Assembly: GCA_963799245.1 (NCBI GenBank)
Contig: CAWCWN010000003.1
Coordinates: 682,001-746,000 of the forward strand
DNA from: CAWCWN01 sp963799245
Lineage (GTDB): Bacteria > Chloroflexota > Ktedonobacteria > Ktedonobacterales > Ktedonobacteraceae
DNA length: 64,000 nucleotides
Direction of reading: 5' to 3'
In this document: one piece after another, positions 54,044-63,178 of the stretch
How the letters are laid out: each line of letters opens with the position of its first letter
Position numbering within the stretch: the first letter of the stretch is position 1
Notes under the pieces: model-generated
Databases searched by the model: none
What the model was told of the DNA's origin: nothing
What the model saw: only the letters and a program-made list of their open reading frames with translations
Program-made: the position numbers and the translations under genes

Positions 54044-55492
54044 ATGACGATAGAGGTCCAGTCGGAGCAGAATAGTCGCTGGGCATCCGGGGTTATTCCC
54101 TATGCCCAGATGGGCTACTGGAGACCTGACTATGAACCAAAAGATACAGACATTTTGTGCGCGTTTCGTCTTGTGCCCCAGGAAGGCGTAGATCCCATTG
54201 AGGCCGCGGCGGCCGTTGCTGGTGAGTCTTCCACCGCTACCTGGACGGTGGTCTGGACTGATCGTTTAACGTCGTACGAAAACTACCAGGCCAAAGCCTA
54301 TCAGGTCGTGCCGGTGCCTGGTACCGAGCAGTATATCGCCTACATTGCCTACGACCTGGACCTCTTCGAGGAGGGCTCGATCGCCAACCTGACCTCAAGC
54401 ATTATTGGCAACGTCTTTGGCTTCAAAGCGCTCAAAAGCTTGCGTCTGGAGGATATGCGCATCCCGCCTCACTATGTCAAGACCTTTCAAGGGCCGCCGC
54501 ATGGCATTGTCATGGAGCGTGAGTACCTGGATAAGTATGGTCGCCCGTTACTGGGAGCAACCACCAAGCCCAAGCTCGGGCTCTCAGCTCGTAACTACGG
54601 CCGCGTCGTCTACGAGGCCCTGCGCGGCGGTCTTGACTTTGTCAAGGACGACGAAAATATCAACTCACAGCCTTTTATGCGCTGGCGGGATCGCTACCTC
54701 TTCTGTATGGAGGCGGTCAATAAAGCCAGCGCGGAAACCGGCGAAGTCAAGGGCCACTACCTCAACGTCACCGCTGCGACGATGGAAGATATGTACGAGC
54801 GCGCCGAGTTTGCCAAAGAGCTGGGCAGTATCATCGTGATGATCGACCTGACTATTGGCTACACGGCGATCCAGTCGATGGCGAAATGGGCGCGCAAAAA
54901 TGGCCTGATCCTGCACCTGCACCGCGCGGGCCATGGCACATACACGCGCCAGAAGACGCACGGCGTCTCTTTCCGGGTGATCGCCAAATGGATGCGCCTG
55001 GCGGGGGTTGATCACATTCATGCCGGGACGGTGGTGGGAAAACTGGAAGGGGATCCCCAGGCCGTGCGCGGCTACTATAAGACCCTGCGCGAGGCGAAGT
55101 ACGCGGCTGATCCGGCCCTGGGCCTGCTCTTCGAGCAGGACTGGGCATCCCTGCCCGCCGTCATGCCGGTGGCCTCGGGTGGGATTCATGCCGGGCAAAT
55201 GCACCAGCTGCTGCACTATCTGGGCGAGGATGTGGTCCTGCAGTTCGGCGGGGGCACGATTGGCCATCCCATGGGCATCGCGGCCGGCGCGACGGCCAAC
55301 CGCGTGGCGGTGGAGGCCATGATTCAGGCGCGCAACGAGGGCCGCGACATCATGCACGAGGGGCCAGACATCCTGGAGAAGGCGGCGCGCTGGTCGAGTC
55401 CGCTGCATGCCGCCCTGGAGCTCTGGAAGGATATCAGCTTCAACTACGCATCGACCGACACGCCCGATGCCATCCCAACGCCGAGTTATTAG
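54044..55492 (+). CDS. cbbL: RuBisCO large subunit, form I red-type
   Basis: A 482-residue carboxylase subunit that fixes CO2 onto ribulose-1,5-bisphosphate. Catalytic Lys 175 (TTKPKLG) and the carbamylated Lys 201 in GGLDFVKDDENINSQPF are at the expected positions. His is present in LILHLHRAGHGTY, loop-6 Lys 333 in HIHAGTVVGKLEGDP, and the C-terminal phosphate site in VVLQFGGGTIGHPMG. The segment AGHGTYTRQKTHGVSFRVI and the presence of CbbX point to a red-type form I enzyme. It starts at an ATG with AGGAG upstream and heads the operon cbbL-cbbS-cbbX-prk. Confidence 0.97.
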   Translation: MTIEVQSEQNSRWASGVIPYAQMGYWRPDYEPKDTDILCAFRLVPQEGVDPIEAAAAVAGESSTATWTVVWTDRLTSYENYQAKAYQVVPVPGTEQYIAYIAYDLDLFEEGSIANLTSSIIGNVFGFKALKSLRLEDMRIPPHYVKTFQGPPHGIVMEREYLDKYGRPLLGATTKPKLGLSARNYGRVVYEALRGGLDFVKDDENINSQPFMRWRDRYLFCMEAVNKASAETGEVKGHYLNVTAATMEDMYERAEFAKELGSIIVMIDLTIGYTAIQSMAKWARKNGLILHLHRAGHGTYTRQKTHGVSFRVIAKWMRLAGVDHIHAGTVVGKLEGDPQAVRGYYKTLREAKYAADPALGLLFEQDWASLPAVMPVASGGIHAGQMHQLLHYLGEDVVLQFGGGTIGHPMGIAAGATANRVAVEAMIQARNEGRDIMHEGPDILEKAARWSSPLHAALELWKDISFNYASTDTPDAIPTPSY

Positions 55493-55509
55493 TCCAAGGA
55501 GTGATGAGC

Positions 55510-55935
55510 ATGACTTTTCATCTGACGCAAGGCACCTTTTCCTTCCTGCCGCCCCTGAGCGATGAAGAGATCGGCCAGCAGATAGCCTACTGCCTGGGAA
55601 ACGACTGGCCGATCAACATCGAGTTCACCGACGATCCTCACCCGCGCAACACCTACTGGGACATGTGGGGATTGCCCATGTTCGATGTGAAGGACCCGGC
55701 GGCGATTCTCTTGGAGATCAACGCGTGCCGCAAAGCCTACCCGCAGCACTATATTCGGGTGGGGGCCTTCGACCGCACGAAAGGACGGCAGACGCTGGCC
55801 CTCTCGTTTATCGTGAACCGTCCTGCGCACGATCCCGGTTTCGGCCTCATGCGCCAGGAGGCACATGACCGCACCATACGCTATAGCTTGCATAGCTATG
55901 CGACGGACAAACCCAAGGGAGAACGGTTCACTTAG
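55510..55935 (+). CDS. cbbS: RuBisCO small subunit, red-type
   Basis: A 141-residue small subunit that caps the large-subunit octamer. It has TQGTFSFLPPLSDEEIGQQI, the conserved PHPRNTYWDMWGLPMFD and the C-terminal extension RYSLHSYATDKPKGERFT, which forms the beta-hairpin found in red-type enzymes. The start at 55510 is 9 bases behind AAGGAG; 55504 and GTG 55501 lie too close to it. It lies 17 bases after cbbL. Confidence 0.95.
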   Translation: MTFHLTQGTFSFLPPLSDEEIGQQIAYCLGNDWPINIEFTDDPHPRNTYWDMWGLPMFDVKDPAAILLEINACRKAYPQHYIRVGAFDRTKGRQTLALSFIVNRPAHDPGFGLMRQEAHDRTIRYSLHSYATDKPKGERFT

Positions 55936-55949
55936 AGGAGATCATGAGC

Positions 55950-56924
55950 ATGCTTCCATCTACTCCAGCCGAGGAAATGAACAGCACGACGCGCGCTGCC
56001 GCTGATGAAACGAGCGCGGATCTGGGGGCCGTGCTCCAGGAATCGCAGGTCATGGAGGTCCTCCACAAGCTTGACCAGGAACTCGTGGGGCTGACAGCGG
56101 TCAAGACGCGCATTCGCGAAATCGCCGCCCTGCTCCTGGTTGATCGCATGCGGCGTAGCCTGGGATTGGCGGCGCGCCCCCCCTCACTGCACATGTCCTT
56201 TACGGGTGGGCCAGGCACCGGCAAGACGACGGTGGCGATGCGTATGGCCACGATCCTGCATCGCCTGAGCTATGTGCGCAAAGGGCACCTGGTGGCGGTG
56301 ACACGTGACGACCTGGTTGGCCAGTACATCGGCCATACTGCACCCAAAACCAAGGAGGTCCTCAAACGCGCCATGGGCGGTGTGCTCTTTATTGACGAGG
56401 CCTACTACCTCTACCGCCAGGAAAACGAGCGCGACTATGGGCAGGAAGCCATCGAGATTCTCTTGCAGGTGATGGAGAACCAGCGCGAAGATCTGGTGGT
56501 CATCCTCGCGGGCTACAAGGACCGCATGGAGACCTTCTTCCAGTCGAATCCTGGCATCAGTTCGCGCATTGCCCACCACCTGGATTTTCCCGATTACTCG
56601 TGTGAGGAGCTGCTGGCAATCGCGCAACTGATGCTTGCGGAACAGATGTATCGTTTGAGCCCCGAGGCCCTCGAGGCGTTCGCGACCTATCTTACACGGC
56701 GCATGCAGATGCCGCGCTTTGCCAATGCTCGCAGTGTGCGCAATGCCATAGATCGAGCACGCCTGCGCCAGGCCAACCGTCTCGTCGCCAAAGGGGGGAG
56801 AATGTCTAAGGTAGACCTGATGACGCTTGAGGCCGAGGATATACTGGCCAGTCGTGTATTCACCGAGCATATGCCAGACGACGAGCAACGCCCCGACTTG
56901 CCTCAGGACTTCATAAAATTGTGA
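55950..56924 (+). CDS. cbbX: Red-type RuBisCO activase CbbX
   Basis: About 324 residues, an AAA+ ring ATPase that pulls on the C-terminus of the large subunit to release inhibitory sugar phosphates. Walker A is GGPGTGKTTVAMRMA, Walker B GVLFIDEAYYLYR and sensor/arginine-finger region NPGISSRIAHHLDFPDYS. The N-terminal VLQESQVMEVLHKLDQELVG is typical of CbbX. ATG 55950 is 9 bases after GAGGAG; 55944 is an alternative. It is 14 bases after cbbS and supports the red-type assignment. Confidence 0.95.
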   Translation: MLPSTPAEEMNSTTRAAADETSADLGAVLQESQVMEVLHKLDQELVGLTAVKTRIREIAALLLVDRMRRSLGLAARPPSLHMSFTGGPGTGKTTVAMRMATILHRLSYVRKGHLVAVTRDDLVGQYIGHTAPKTKEVLKRAMGGVLFIDEAYYLYRQENERDYGQEAIEILLQVMENQREDLVVILAGYKDRMETFFQSNPGISSRIAHHLDFPDYSCEELLAIAQLMLAEQMYRLSPEALEAFATYLTRRMQMPRFANARSVRNAIDRARLRQANRLVAKGGRMSKVDLMTLEAEDILASRVFTEHMPDDEQRPDLPQDFIKL

Positions 56925-57018
56925 TGATTTTGTAATACGAAGGTCACGTCAACGTAGGTGATAAGGGCATGCAGCTCAGGGCCACCAGCGTCTATATGAC
57001 GTGAATTGAGCACGAAAA

Positions 57019-57039
57019 GAGGTATCTTCCAGATACCTC
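57019..57039 (+). promoter_or_regulatory. Hairpin between cbbX and prk
   Basis: A perfect 9-bp stem GAGGTATCT with its complement over a 3-base loop. No T-run follows. Within an operon it could weaken transcription of prk or protect an RNA end. Confidence 0.45.
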
Positions 57040-57102
57040 AGTAAAACTCGCACCTGGGAACCAACCAAGCGGGCGCAGCACAAGGAGTTGGAGGTAGAAG
57101 CT

Positions 57103-58059
57103 ATGACTGTACCATTTGAAAGGATGACCCGTCCTATTATCCTGGGAATCGTGGGAGACAGTGCTGCAGGCAAGAGCACGCTGAGTCAAGGTATCGCCCA
57201 GATTTTGGGCGTTGAGCGCGTGACAATCCTCTGCACTGACGATTACCATCGCTATGATCGGAAACAGCGCAAGGAATTGGCCATCACCCCTTTGAATCCC
57301 GACTGTAACTATCTCGATATTCTGGCGCAACATTTACGATTACTGCGTGCTGGGGAAGCCATCCTGAAGCCGCACTACGACCATACATTAGGTGTCTTTG
57401 GACCGCCAGAGTATGTCGTTCCACATCCGTATTTGCTTGTGGAGGGTCTGCTCGGCATGTACTGGCAGGAGATGCGCAATGCCTACAGTGTGCGCGTCTA
57501 CCTCAATCCCGTCGAGGACCTGCGACGACGTTGGAAGGTCCGACGAGATACGATCAAGCGCGGGTACACGGAAGAAGAGGTCTTGCGCGAACTTGCCATC
57601 CGTGAGCACGATGCGGAAGACTATATCCGACCGCAGCGTGATCACGCGGATGTCGTCGTTTCCTTCTTTCCGAGTGAAGCGTATCTCGCTGACCCGGATG
57701 GTGATGCGCATCTCAATGTGCGCCTGACCTTGTACGGGACGCTGCATCACCCTGACTTTAGCGAGGTCATAGCTGAGGATACGTCGGGCCGTGTACGCTC
57801 AACGCTGGGACGCGAGGGCGGGCGAGCCGTCGAGTATCTAGAGATCGATGGTTCCATCCCTGACGAGCCAGCAGGTGCGCTAGAGCGCTGTATTCTGGAT
57901 CACCTGGATGCCTGTGGGGCAGCCTCGCTGGCAGACCTTGGGCAGTATTCCGACTCCCAAACGTGGGATAGGCGCCATAGCCATCCGCTAGCCCTAACTC
58001 AGCTTCTCCTGGTCTATCACCTGCTCCGTGCAAGGCAACTTGACCAGATCGCAGTTTGA
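57103..58059 (+). CDS. prk: Phosphoribulokinase
   Basis: A 318-residue kinase that makes ribulose-1,5-bisphosphate, the substrate of RuBisCO. The P-loop is LGIVGDSAAGKSTLSQGIA, followed by LCTDDYHRYDRKQRKEL with catalytic Asp and Arg residues, HYDHTLGVFGPPEYV and LVEGLLGMYWQEMRN. RRRWKVRRDTIKRGYTEEEV is the allosteric/substrate Arg region. It starts at ATG 57103 with GGAGG 9 bases upstream and follows cbbX after about 180 bases. Together with cbbLSX it provides the two enzymes unique to the Calvin cycle. Confidence 0.95.
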   Translation: MTVPFERMTRPIILGIVGDSAAGKSTLSQGIAQILGVERVTILCTDDYHRYDRKQRKELAITPLNPDCNYLDILAQHLRLLRAGEAILKPHYDHTLGVFGPPEYVVPHPYLLVEGLLGMYWQEMRNAYSVRVYLNPVEDLRRRWKVRRDTIKRGYTEEEVLRELAIREHDAEDYIRPQRDHADVVVSFFPSEAYLADPDGDAHLNVRLTLYGTLHHPDFSEVIAEDTSGRVRSTLGREGGRAVEYLEIDGSIPDEPAGALERCILDHLDACGAASLADLGQYSDSQTWDRRHSHPLALTQLLLVYHLLRARQLDQIAV

Positions 58060-58116
58060 GCATATTCTTCTTCTGAAAAGTGCGGTTTTGCTGTCAAAAC
58101 TGGAGGTGTCGCGAGT

Positions 58117-58281
58117 GTGACGTTAGGTTCCGGGGCGCTAGCGGTGATTTCATCTGCAACTGCCACAGCGAAAGAGAACAAGGCCGCATTTCCCCGTTCT
58201 CAATCACAAGCTAAAGGTCGAGCAAGTATCCGAGCAGATACGTCAAGACATCACGAGAGGGATTTTTACGATGAACGCTGA
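58117..58281 (+). CDS. Candidate small protein with hydrophobic start, unknown
   Basis: A 54-codon frame begins at GTG 58117, 10 bases after GGAGG, and overlaps the start of the flavoprotein gene in another frame. It begins with a short hydrophobic stretch (GALAVISSATATA) and continues polar and basic. It could be a truncated secretion signal, a translational-coupling leader or chance. No family is recognised. Confidence 0.25.
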   Translation: MTLGSGALAVISSATATAKENKAAFPRSQSQAKGRASIRADTSRHHERDFYDER

Positions 58282-59536
58282 CGCAACGGGTGAGCAGATC
58301 GTGGTCATTGTCGGCGCGGGGCTCGCCGGCGGGAATGCGGCTGTGACCCTACGAGAAGAGGGATGGCGGGGCCGCATCGTGCTCCTGGGCGCTGAGCCGG
58401 GCATTCCTTTCGGCCGTCCGCCGCTGTCCAAAACCTACCTGCGGGGTGAGGAAGACCTCAACGCCTGGTACGTCAAGCCCGCCGACTGGTATGGCGATCA
58501 TGACGTTGAGCTCCGTAGCGGGTCCACCGTGCAGCAGGTGGACACAAATCTCAAGCAATTGCGACTCGAAAGTGGAGCGCCGGTGGACTACGACAAGCTG
58601 GTGCTCTGCACCGGCGGAAGAAACCGGCACTTTGCGGTGCCCGGAGCGACCCTGCCGGGCGTCTATCAGCTGCGTACGATAGCGGAGTGTGATGCGATCC
58701 GTCAGGTAGCCCAGCCTGGTGCGCGCGCTGTGGTGGTTGGCATGGGGTTCATCGGAGCTGAGGTCGCCGCCTCGCTGCGCCAGATGGACCTCGAGGTCAC
58801 CGCTGTACTCCCTGGAGCGGCACCGCTTGCCACGGTCCTCGGCAACGAGGTCGCCGCCGTGCTCGCAGCGATTCACCGCGAGCATGGGGTCCAACTCGTG
58901 ACGAACGACCAGGTGATCAGCTTCGAGGGAGGCAACCGGGTGGAGCGCGTGTTGACCGCCAAGGGAGCACGGCTGGCGTGCGACCTGGTCGTCGTCGGCA
59001 TCGGGATCGCGCCAGCCGTAGACGCGCTTGCCGGCAGTGCGATTGCTTTGGACAACGGGATCCTCGTGAATGCGCGCTGCCAAACAAGTGTGCCCGATGT
59101 CTTCGCCGCGGGGGATGTGGCCAACCTGCTGCACCCGGTCTTCGGGAGGGTGCGGGTGGAGCATTACAACAACGCCGAAAAGCAAGGCCGTGCGGTGGCC
59201 CGCGCCGTGCTCGGCAACCTGCAGGCGTATGATTATATCTACAGCTTCTGGTCCGACCAGTACGAGCACAACCTGGAATACGTGGGGTTCGCCAGGAGCT
59301 GGGAGCGCATTGTTCTGCGCGGCAGCTACGACAGCAGAAGGTTCCTGGTCTTCTACCTGACGCAGGGCATCCTGCAGGCGGCGTTCGGGCTGAACCGTGG
59401 CGGCGATCCGGAGCTCAACGCCGATGCCGAGCTGCGCGCGTGTCAGGATCTGATTCGCGGCCGAATCCGACTATCGGAAGCCGCCCTGACGGACGACCGT
59501 GTGGAACTGCGGTCATTGTGTATGCCTTCAGGGTGA
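58271..59536 (+). CDS. FAD-dependent ferredoxin/rubredoxin reductase-like protein
   Basis: A 421-residue pyridine-nucleotide-disulphide-type flavoprotein without redox cysteines. The FAD motif is VVIVGAGLAGGNAAVTLREEG, the NAD motif ARAVVVGMGFIGAEVAASL, and the second FAD site TSVPDVFAAGDVANL. The end region (YIYSFWSDQYEHNLEYVG, GLNRGGDPELNADAELR) matches the C-terminal domain of ferredoxin reductases of oxygenase systems. It would pass electrons from NAD(P)H to a ferredoxin. No oxygenase or ferredoxin gene is adjacent, so the partner is unknown. Confidence 0.9.
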   Translation: MNADATGEQIVVIVGAGLAGGNAAVTLREEGWRGRIVLLGAEPGIPFGRPPLSKTYLRGEEDLNAWYVKPADWYGDHDVELRSGSTVQQVDTNLKQLRLESGAPVDYDKLVLCTGGRNRHFAVPGATLPGVYQLRTIAECDAIRQVAQPGARAVVVGMGFIGAEVAASLRQMDLEVTAVLPGAAPLATVLGNEVAAVLAAIHREHGVQLVTNDQVISFEGGNRVERVLTAKGARLACDLVVVGIGIAPAVDALAGSAIALDNGILVNARCQTSVPDVFAAGDVANLLHPVFGRVRVEHYNNAEKQGRAVARAVLGNLQAYDYIYSFWSDQYEHNLEYVGFARSWERIVLRGSYDSRRFLVFYLTQGILQAAFGLNRGGDPELNADAELRACQDLIRGRIRLSEAALTDDRVELRSLCMPSG

Positions 59537-59546
59537 GACGAAAAGA

Positions 59547-59590
59547 GACGCGTGTTAGTCCTCCATGGGGATGGGTGACTGACACGCGTC
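59547..59590. terminator. Bidirectional terminator-like hairpin
   Basis: A 14-bp stem GACGCGTGTTAGTC pairs with GACTGACACGCGTC (one G-T pair) over a 16-base loop. It lies between converging genes, 11 bases after the flavoprotein stop. Confidence 0.6.
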
Positions 59591-59621
59591 CATGTCGTTC
59601 CCCTGGGGAAACGTTCGTTTC

Positions 59622-61193
59622 CTACTGGTTGCCAGGGGCACTAATCGGGATGCCCACCTCGTTGAGCTTCTCTTTGTGATCCTCGGGATGCAGGATCGGA
59701 ATGCCCTGGGTCAGTTTGCGTATGTACAAGATCGCGAAGCCGATGACCAGCCAGGCGACGCAGATGACACCTGCAATAATGGTGTCCAGCTGGGAGGAGC
59801 CGCCACCTGCGAGGGCGAAGTAGAGCACGCCAAAGAGCATACCGACATTGAGGATTGCCCCGAGCACGGGTGCAAGGATGGTGTTAAAGAAGGAGCGTCC
59901 AACTACCCCCGCAAAGGCAATCACGCAGATGATACAGGTCATGCCATACAGCAGGAAGGTGCCAATGTTGGAGATAAGCGTTACCTGCGTCAAATTATTG
60001 GCATTGAGTACGCCATAAGCTCCAATGATGGCCGAGAGCACGGTGAGCACAATCACACCGACATGCGGTGTGCGATACTTGCCATGCAGGAAGCCAAAGA
60101 CCCCAGGAAGTTCAGTATCTTTGCCCATCGCATAGGTCACGCGCACCCCTGTGTTCAAACAGGAGAGCGTGGTTCCCAGCAGGGCAATCACGACGGTCGC
60201 CGCCAGAATAATTGCCAGCATGGTCCCGTTGCCGCCGAGCATCTGGTCGCCGATGATCTTGGCCATGGCGCCAATGGGAGCACTGGAAGCGAATGCCGCC
60301 GCAAAACCGGTCACCATGTTACTCCCGGTCCCGTACGTTAAGCCAGTGTTGATAAAGAAGTTCGCCGCAAAGTACTCGAAAAAGTAGAAGATGACCGCCT
60401 GGATGATCAGCGAGAGCACAACCGCTCTGGGAATATCACGACCGGGATTTTTTGCCTCTGCCCCAAGCGCGGTCGCCGATTTAAAACCGACCACTAGCAG
60501 GATGGCGATGGTCACCTGGAAGATGAGGCCGCTAAAATCATGCGGGGTGATCACACTCAAGGGATTGGGATGCAGGTAGACAACGTTGGGATGGGTAGCG
60601 CGATAGGCAATTGCCAGGGCAGAGAACGTGACAAGCGCAAGGATTTGAATCACATTAATGACAATGTTGGCAAGCGTTGAACCGGTCACACCGATGTAGG
60701 CGATACCACCAACGATGAACGCGAACACAATACAGACCAGAACCTCTTGCCAGGGGGCACCGAAGCTGGGGACAAAGGTCTGGATAATGTAAGTGATGAC
60801 CAGGCCCATAAAGGCGACCATGACGCCGGGATAAATCCAGTAATATAGGTGCGAAGCCCAGCCAACCAGAAATTTACTGAGGCGGGCAAACTTAAAGTGA
60901 CGATGTTCCTCGCGCTGGAGCAGAGCGGTTTCTGCGAAATAATAGGAACTGCCAGTCCCTGCATCTGGATAGCGTTTGGCCAGTGCGGCATATGAGATGG
61001 CGGTGAGCATCGCAATTCCGGTCGCTACAAATACCGCGAACCACATGTTCATCGCCGATGAGGGAGCCGCCTGGATCTCATACGTCGTCCAGAGGAAGGC
61101 CCCGGGAGCGATCAAAGCCATCGCGTTGATGGTAACCCCGGTCAGGCCCAATGTTGGGACCATTTTGACTTCGCTTGAAGATTCAGCTGCCAT
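59622..61193 (-). CDS. APC-family amino-acid permease
   Basis: A 523-residue transporter with about 12-13 membrane helices. The first helix holds the substrate-binding glycine motif (GLTGVTINAMALIAPGAFLW). Later stretches are SYAALAKRYPDAGTGSSYYF, typical of APC transporters, and KSATALGAEAKNPGRDIPRA. The family imports amino acids or amines with protons or exchanges them. The C-terminus is charged (ILHPEDHKEKLNEVG). The substrate cannot be assigned. Confidence 0.9.
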   Translation of the reverse strand: MAAESSSEVKMVPTLGLTGVTINAMALIAPGAFLWTTYEIQAAPSSAMNMWFAVFVATGIAMLTAISYAALAKRYPDAGTGSSYYFAETALLQREEHRHFKFARLSKFLVGWASHLYYWIYPGVMVAFMGLVITYIIQTFVPSFGAPWQEVLVCIVFAFIVGGIAYIGVTGSTLANIVINVIQILALVTFSALAIAYRATHPNVVYLHPNPLSVITPHDFSGLIFQVTIAILLVVGFKSATALGAEAKNPGRDIPRAVVLSLIIQAVIFYFFEYFAANFFINTGLTYGTGSNMVTGFAAAFASSAPIGAMAKIIGDQMLGGNGTMLAIILAATVVIALLGTTLSCLNTGVRVTYAMGKDTELPGVFGFLHGKYRTPHVGVIVLTVLSAIIGAYGVLNANNLTQVTLISNIGTFLLYGMTCIICVIAFAGVVGRSFFNTILAPVLGAILNVGMLFGVLYFALAGGGSSQLDTIIAGVICVAWLVIGFAILYIRKLTQGIPILHPEDHKEKLNEVGIPISAPGNQ

Positions 61194-61876
61194 GTTTACT
61201 TCTCTCCTGTGTCTAAAGACATGTCATAATGCAGGTGGCATCATTACCAGACAGACAGCACTCATGGCTTCTAGCAAAGAGGAGAGGCGCATCGCTGCAT
61301 ACTCATACAATCTCTTTAAGAGTAAGAGTAAAGGAAAATTGCGTGTAGTACATCGGTAAAAGACCATGAAAACCGGAGAATATTTTTATGCATATTGCAT
61401 AAAAATTGAGGATTCTCTGATACTAAAGTGTCTTATTTTGAGAACTTATTGATAAAAATAGCGTTTACATTGAGCAATTTTTGAGGTAATATGACTAAAG
61501 AGTGGGCGTTCGTGAGACGGTTGAGCTGCCGACGGACGATCTGCTTTCAGAGAGGGGTGCGGTAGCATACCATCTGCAACGAAGCAGCACCTCTCTATTT
61601 TTGTGTGTGTTAAAAGGTAAAAGACTATTTGAGAAGTTTGGAGAGGCACTCCAGAGGGCATCCGCTCTTTTCCGTGGTCGTCATGCTCTGTCTTTGCTAT
61701 CGGCTTGTCTACCGCAACAATACGAAACCTTATACACTATGCACAATAAGTTCTCAACAAAGAGCGTATATTGCTCCAGACAATCGCTGTGGTGGTTACT
61801 CGCTCTATCCGTGCGGGCCTTTGAGAACACCTTCCCATGACTCTCGCACCTTGCTGATTCCCCCTCGGCGGATATC
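61194..61876. other. Long intergenic region
   Basis: About 680 bases without a supported gene between two leftward genes. It should carry the promoter of the permease gene. It contains the terminator-like hairpin listed at 61549-61602. Nothing else is recognised. Confidence 0.4.
61549..61602 (+). terminator. Orphan terminator-like hairpin
   Basis: AGAGAGGGGTGC pairs with GCACCTCTCT (two bulged G) and is followed by ATTTTTG. No rightward gene precedes it, so it may end an unannotated small transcript. Confidence 0.4.
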
Positions 61877-63178
61877 TCATGTAGCCAGCACAGGCGTATT
61901 CATAACCAGTACCTGGTAAGGATTGAGCGAGACCTGCGTGCCATTGATCGTCACGGTTTGTTTGTTCGCGAGTTGATTGACCAGTATGGTCTTGCTGGCG
62001 GATGCCAGCACCGTCACCGCTTTATGCTGGGTCTCCTTCACTGCCAGGATCTGCGTGCCCGGGCCGAAGTAGTCGGTAAAGTCCTTCAGCATTTGATCCC
62101 ACACCGTCGGCTGCCCATTGTCGATCAGCGTCAGCTGCTGGCCGTCCCCCTCCATATACGCCCCTGTCACTCCACCCTCTACCCCCCACATCAGCGCGTA
62201 GCTCGCCCCGCTCTCGAGCGTGTCGATCAGTGCGTTGGTCATCGTCGCGTTAAAGTGCTGCGCGTCCCCCCACGCCTGCGTCGTCCCCGGGTACCACTCC
62301 GCCCACCCGAAGGGCAGCGTCGCCCCTCCCTTTCCCTGCTGCCTCAGCCACCTGGCGTAGTTCAGGTAAAACTGCGCACCGCTGAAATCGCCCGCCGCGC
62401 TCTGCGAGTCAAAGCCCCCATCCACCACCACAAAATCTCCTCCATGCTTGCTCCCCAGCCACAGCGCCGTCACTGTATCGGGGATATCATCCGGCCCGAT
62501 GGCCACATAGGGTCCGCCCACCAGCGCGTCCGGGCGTACGGCCTTCACCGCGTCGTAGACATCGTTGTACAGCTGCATGTAATCCGACGGGTTGTCGAAG
62601 CCCTTCAACTCGTTCCAGACCTGAAAGTACTTCACGTCCGGGTAGCGTAAGGCGACCCGCCTGGCGAGGTCGGCAAAGTCCGCGTAGTTCTGCGGGTTGG
62701 GAGCCGTATTTATGTCGCTATCGCTCTTCATCCAATCGGGCGCGCAGCACAGGCTGAGCATGAGCTGCGTCCTGCCCCCGCTCATATGGTTGATGTTCCT
62801 CATGACATTGACCTGCTGATCCAGCGAGGACCAGTCGTACTGGCCCGGGGAGGGTTCGGGGTTGTCGGTCCCCCAGCCATAGATGAAGGTGTTGACGTAT
62901 CCCACGGAATTGGCCAGCAGACGCTGCTCGCTCTGACTGCCCAGGTTGGTGTCCAGCTGGATGAAGGTGACGCCGGGCATGAAGTGGCTGGTCTCCACCG
63001 GCGTGTTGAGGATGTTGATATCCGAAGGTTTCTTGCTCGGCACAGTTATAACGGCATTGTGGTGGGCCGTCTCGGGCTTTTCCGACGATCCACCTCTAGC
63101 AAAGTTGACATAGCTTATCGCCACTCCTGATAGCACAACCACGACTAGTATGATCCCGATACTGATCCGCTTTTTCAC
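61877..63178 (-). CDS. Membrane-anchored clan-A glycoside hydrolase (GH39-like)
   Basis: A 433-residue extracellular enzyme. A single N-terminal signal/anchor helix (about 5-25) is followed by a Ser/Pro/Lys linker and a TIM-barrel. The probable acid/base is Glu 190 in KYFQVWNELKG and the probable nucleophile is Glu 294 in LPFGWAEWYPG, as in clan-A glycosidases. YGWGTDNPEPSPGQYDWSSL is the substrate-cleft loop common to GH39/GH5-like enzymes. A small beta domain ends the protein (ILVNQLANKQTVTINGTQVS). The substrate is a plant or microbial polysaccharide of unknown kind. Short repeats flank the gene. Confidence 0.85.
   Translation of the reverse strand: MKKRISIGIILVVVVLSGVAISYVNFARGGSSEKPETAHHNAVITVPSKKPSDINILNTPVETSHFMPGVTFIQLDTNLGSQSEQRLLANSVGYVNTFIYGWGTDNPEPSPGQYDWSSLDQQVNVMRNINHMSGGRTQLMLSLCCAPDWMKSDSDINTAPNPQNYADFADLARRVALRYPDVKYFQVWNELKGFDNPSDYMQLYNDVYDAVKAVRPDALVGGPYVAIGPDDIPDTVTALWLGSKHGGDFVVVDGGFDSQSAAGDFSGAQFYLNYARWLRQQGKGGATLPFGWAEWYPGTTQAWGDAQHFNATMTNALIDTLESGASYALMWGVEGGVTGAYMEGDGQQLTLIDNGQPTVWDQMLKDFTDYFGPGTQILAVKETQHKAVTVLASASKTILVNQLANKQTVTINGTQVSLNPYQVLVMNTPVLAT

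Noticed and set aside
54665..55408. 247-codon open frame opposite cbbL
   Set aside because: The opposite strand encodes RuBisCO with every catalytic residue in place.
61958..62650. 230-codon open frame opposite the glycosidase
   Set aside because: It is composed of Arg/His/Val-rich shadow sequence, with no ribosome site and no family.
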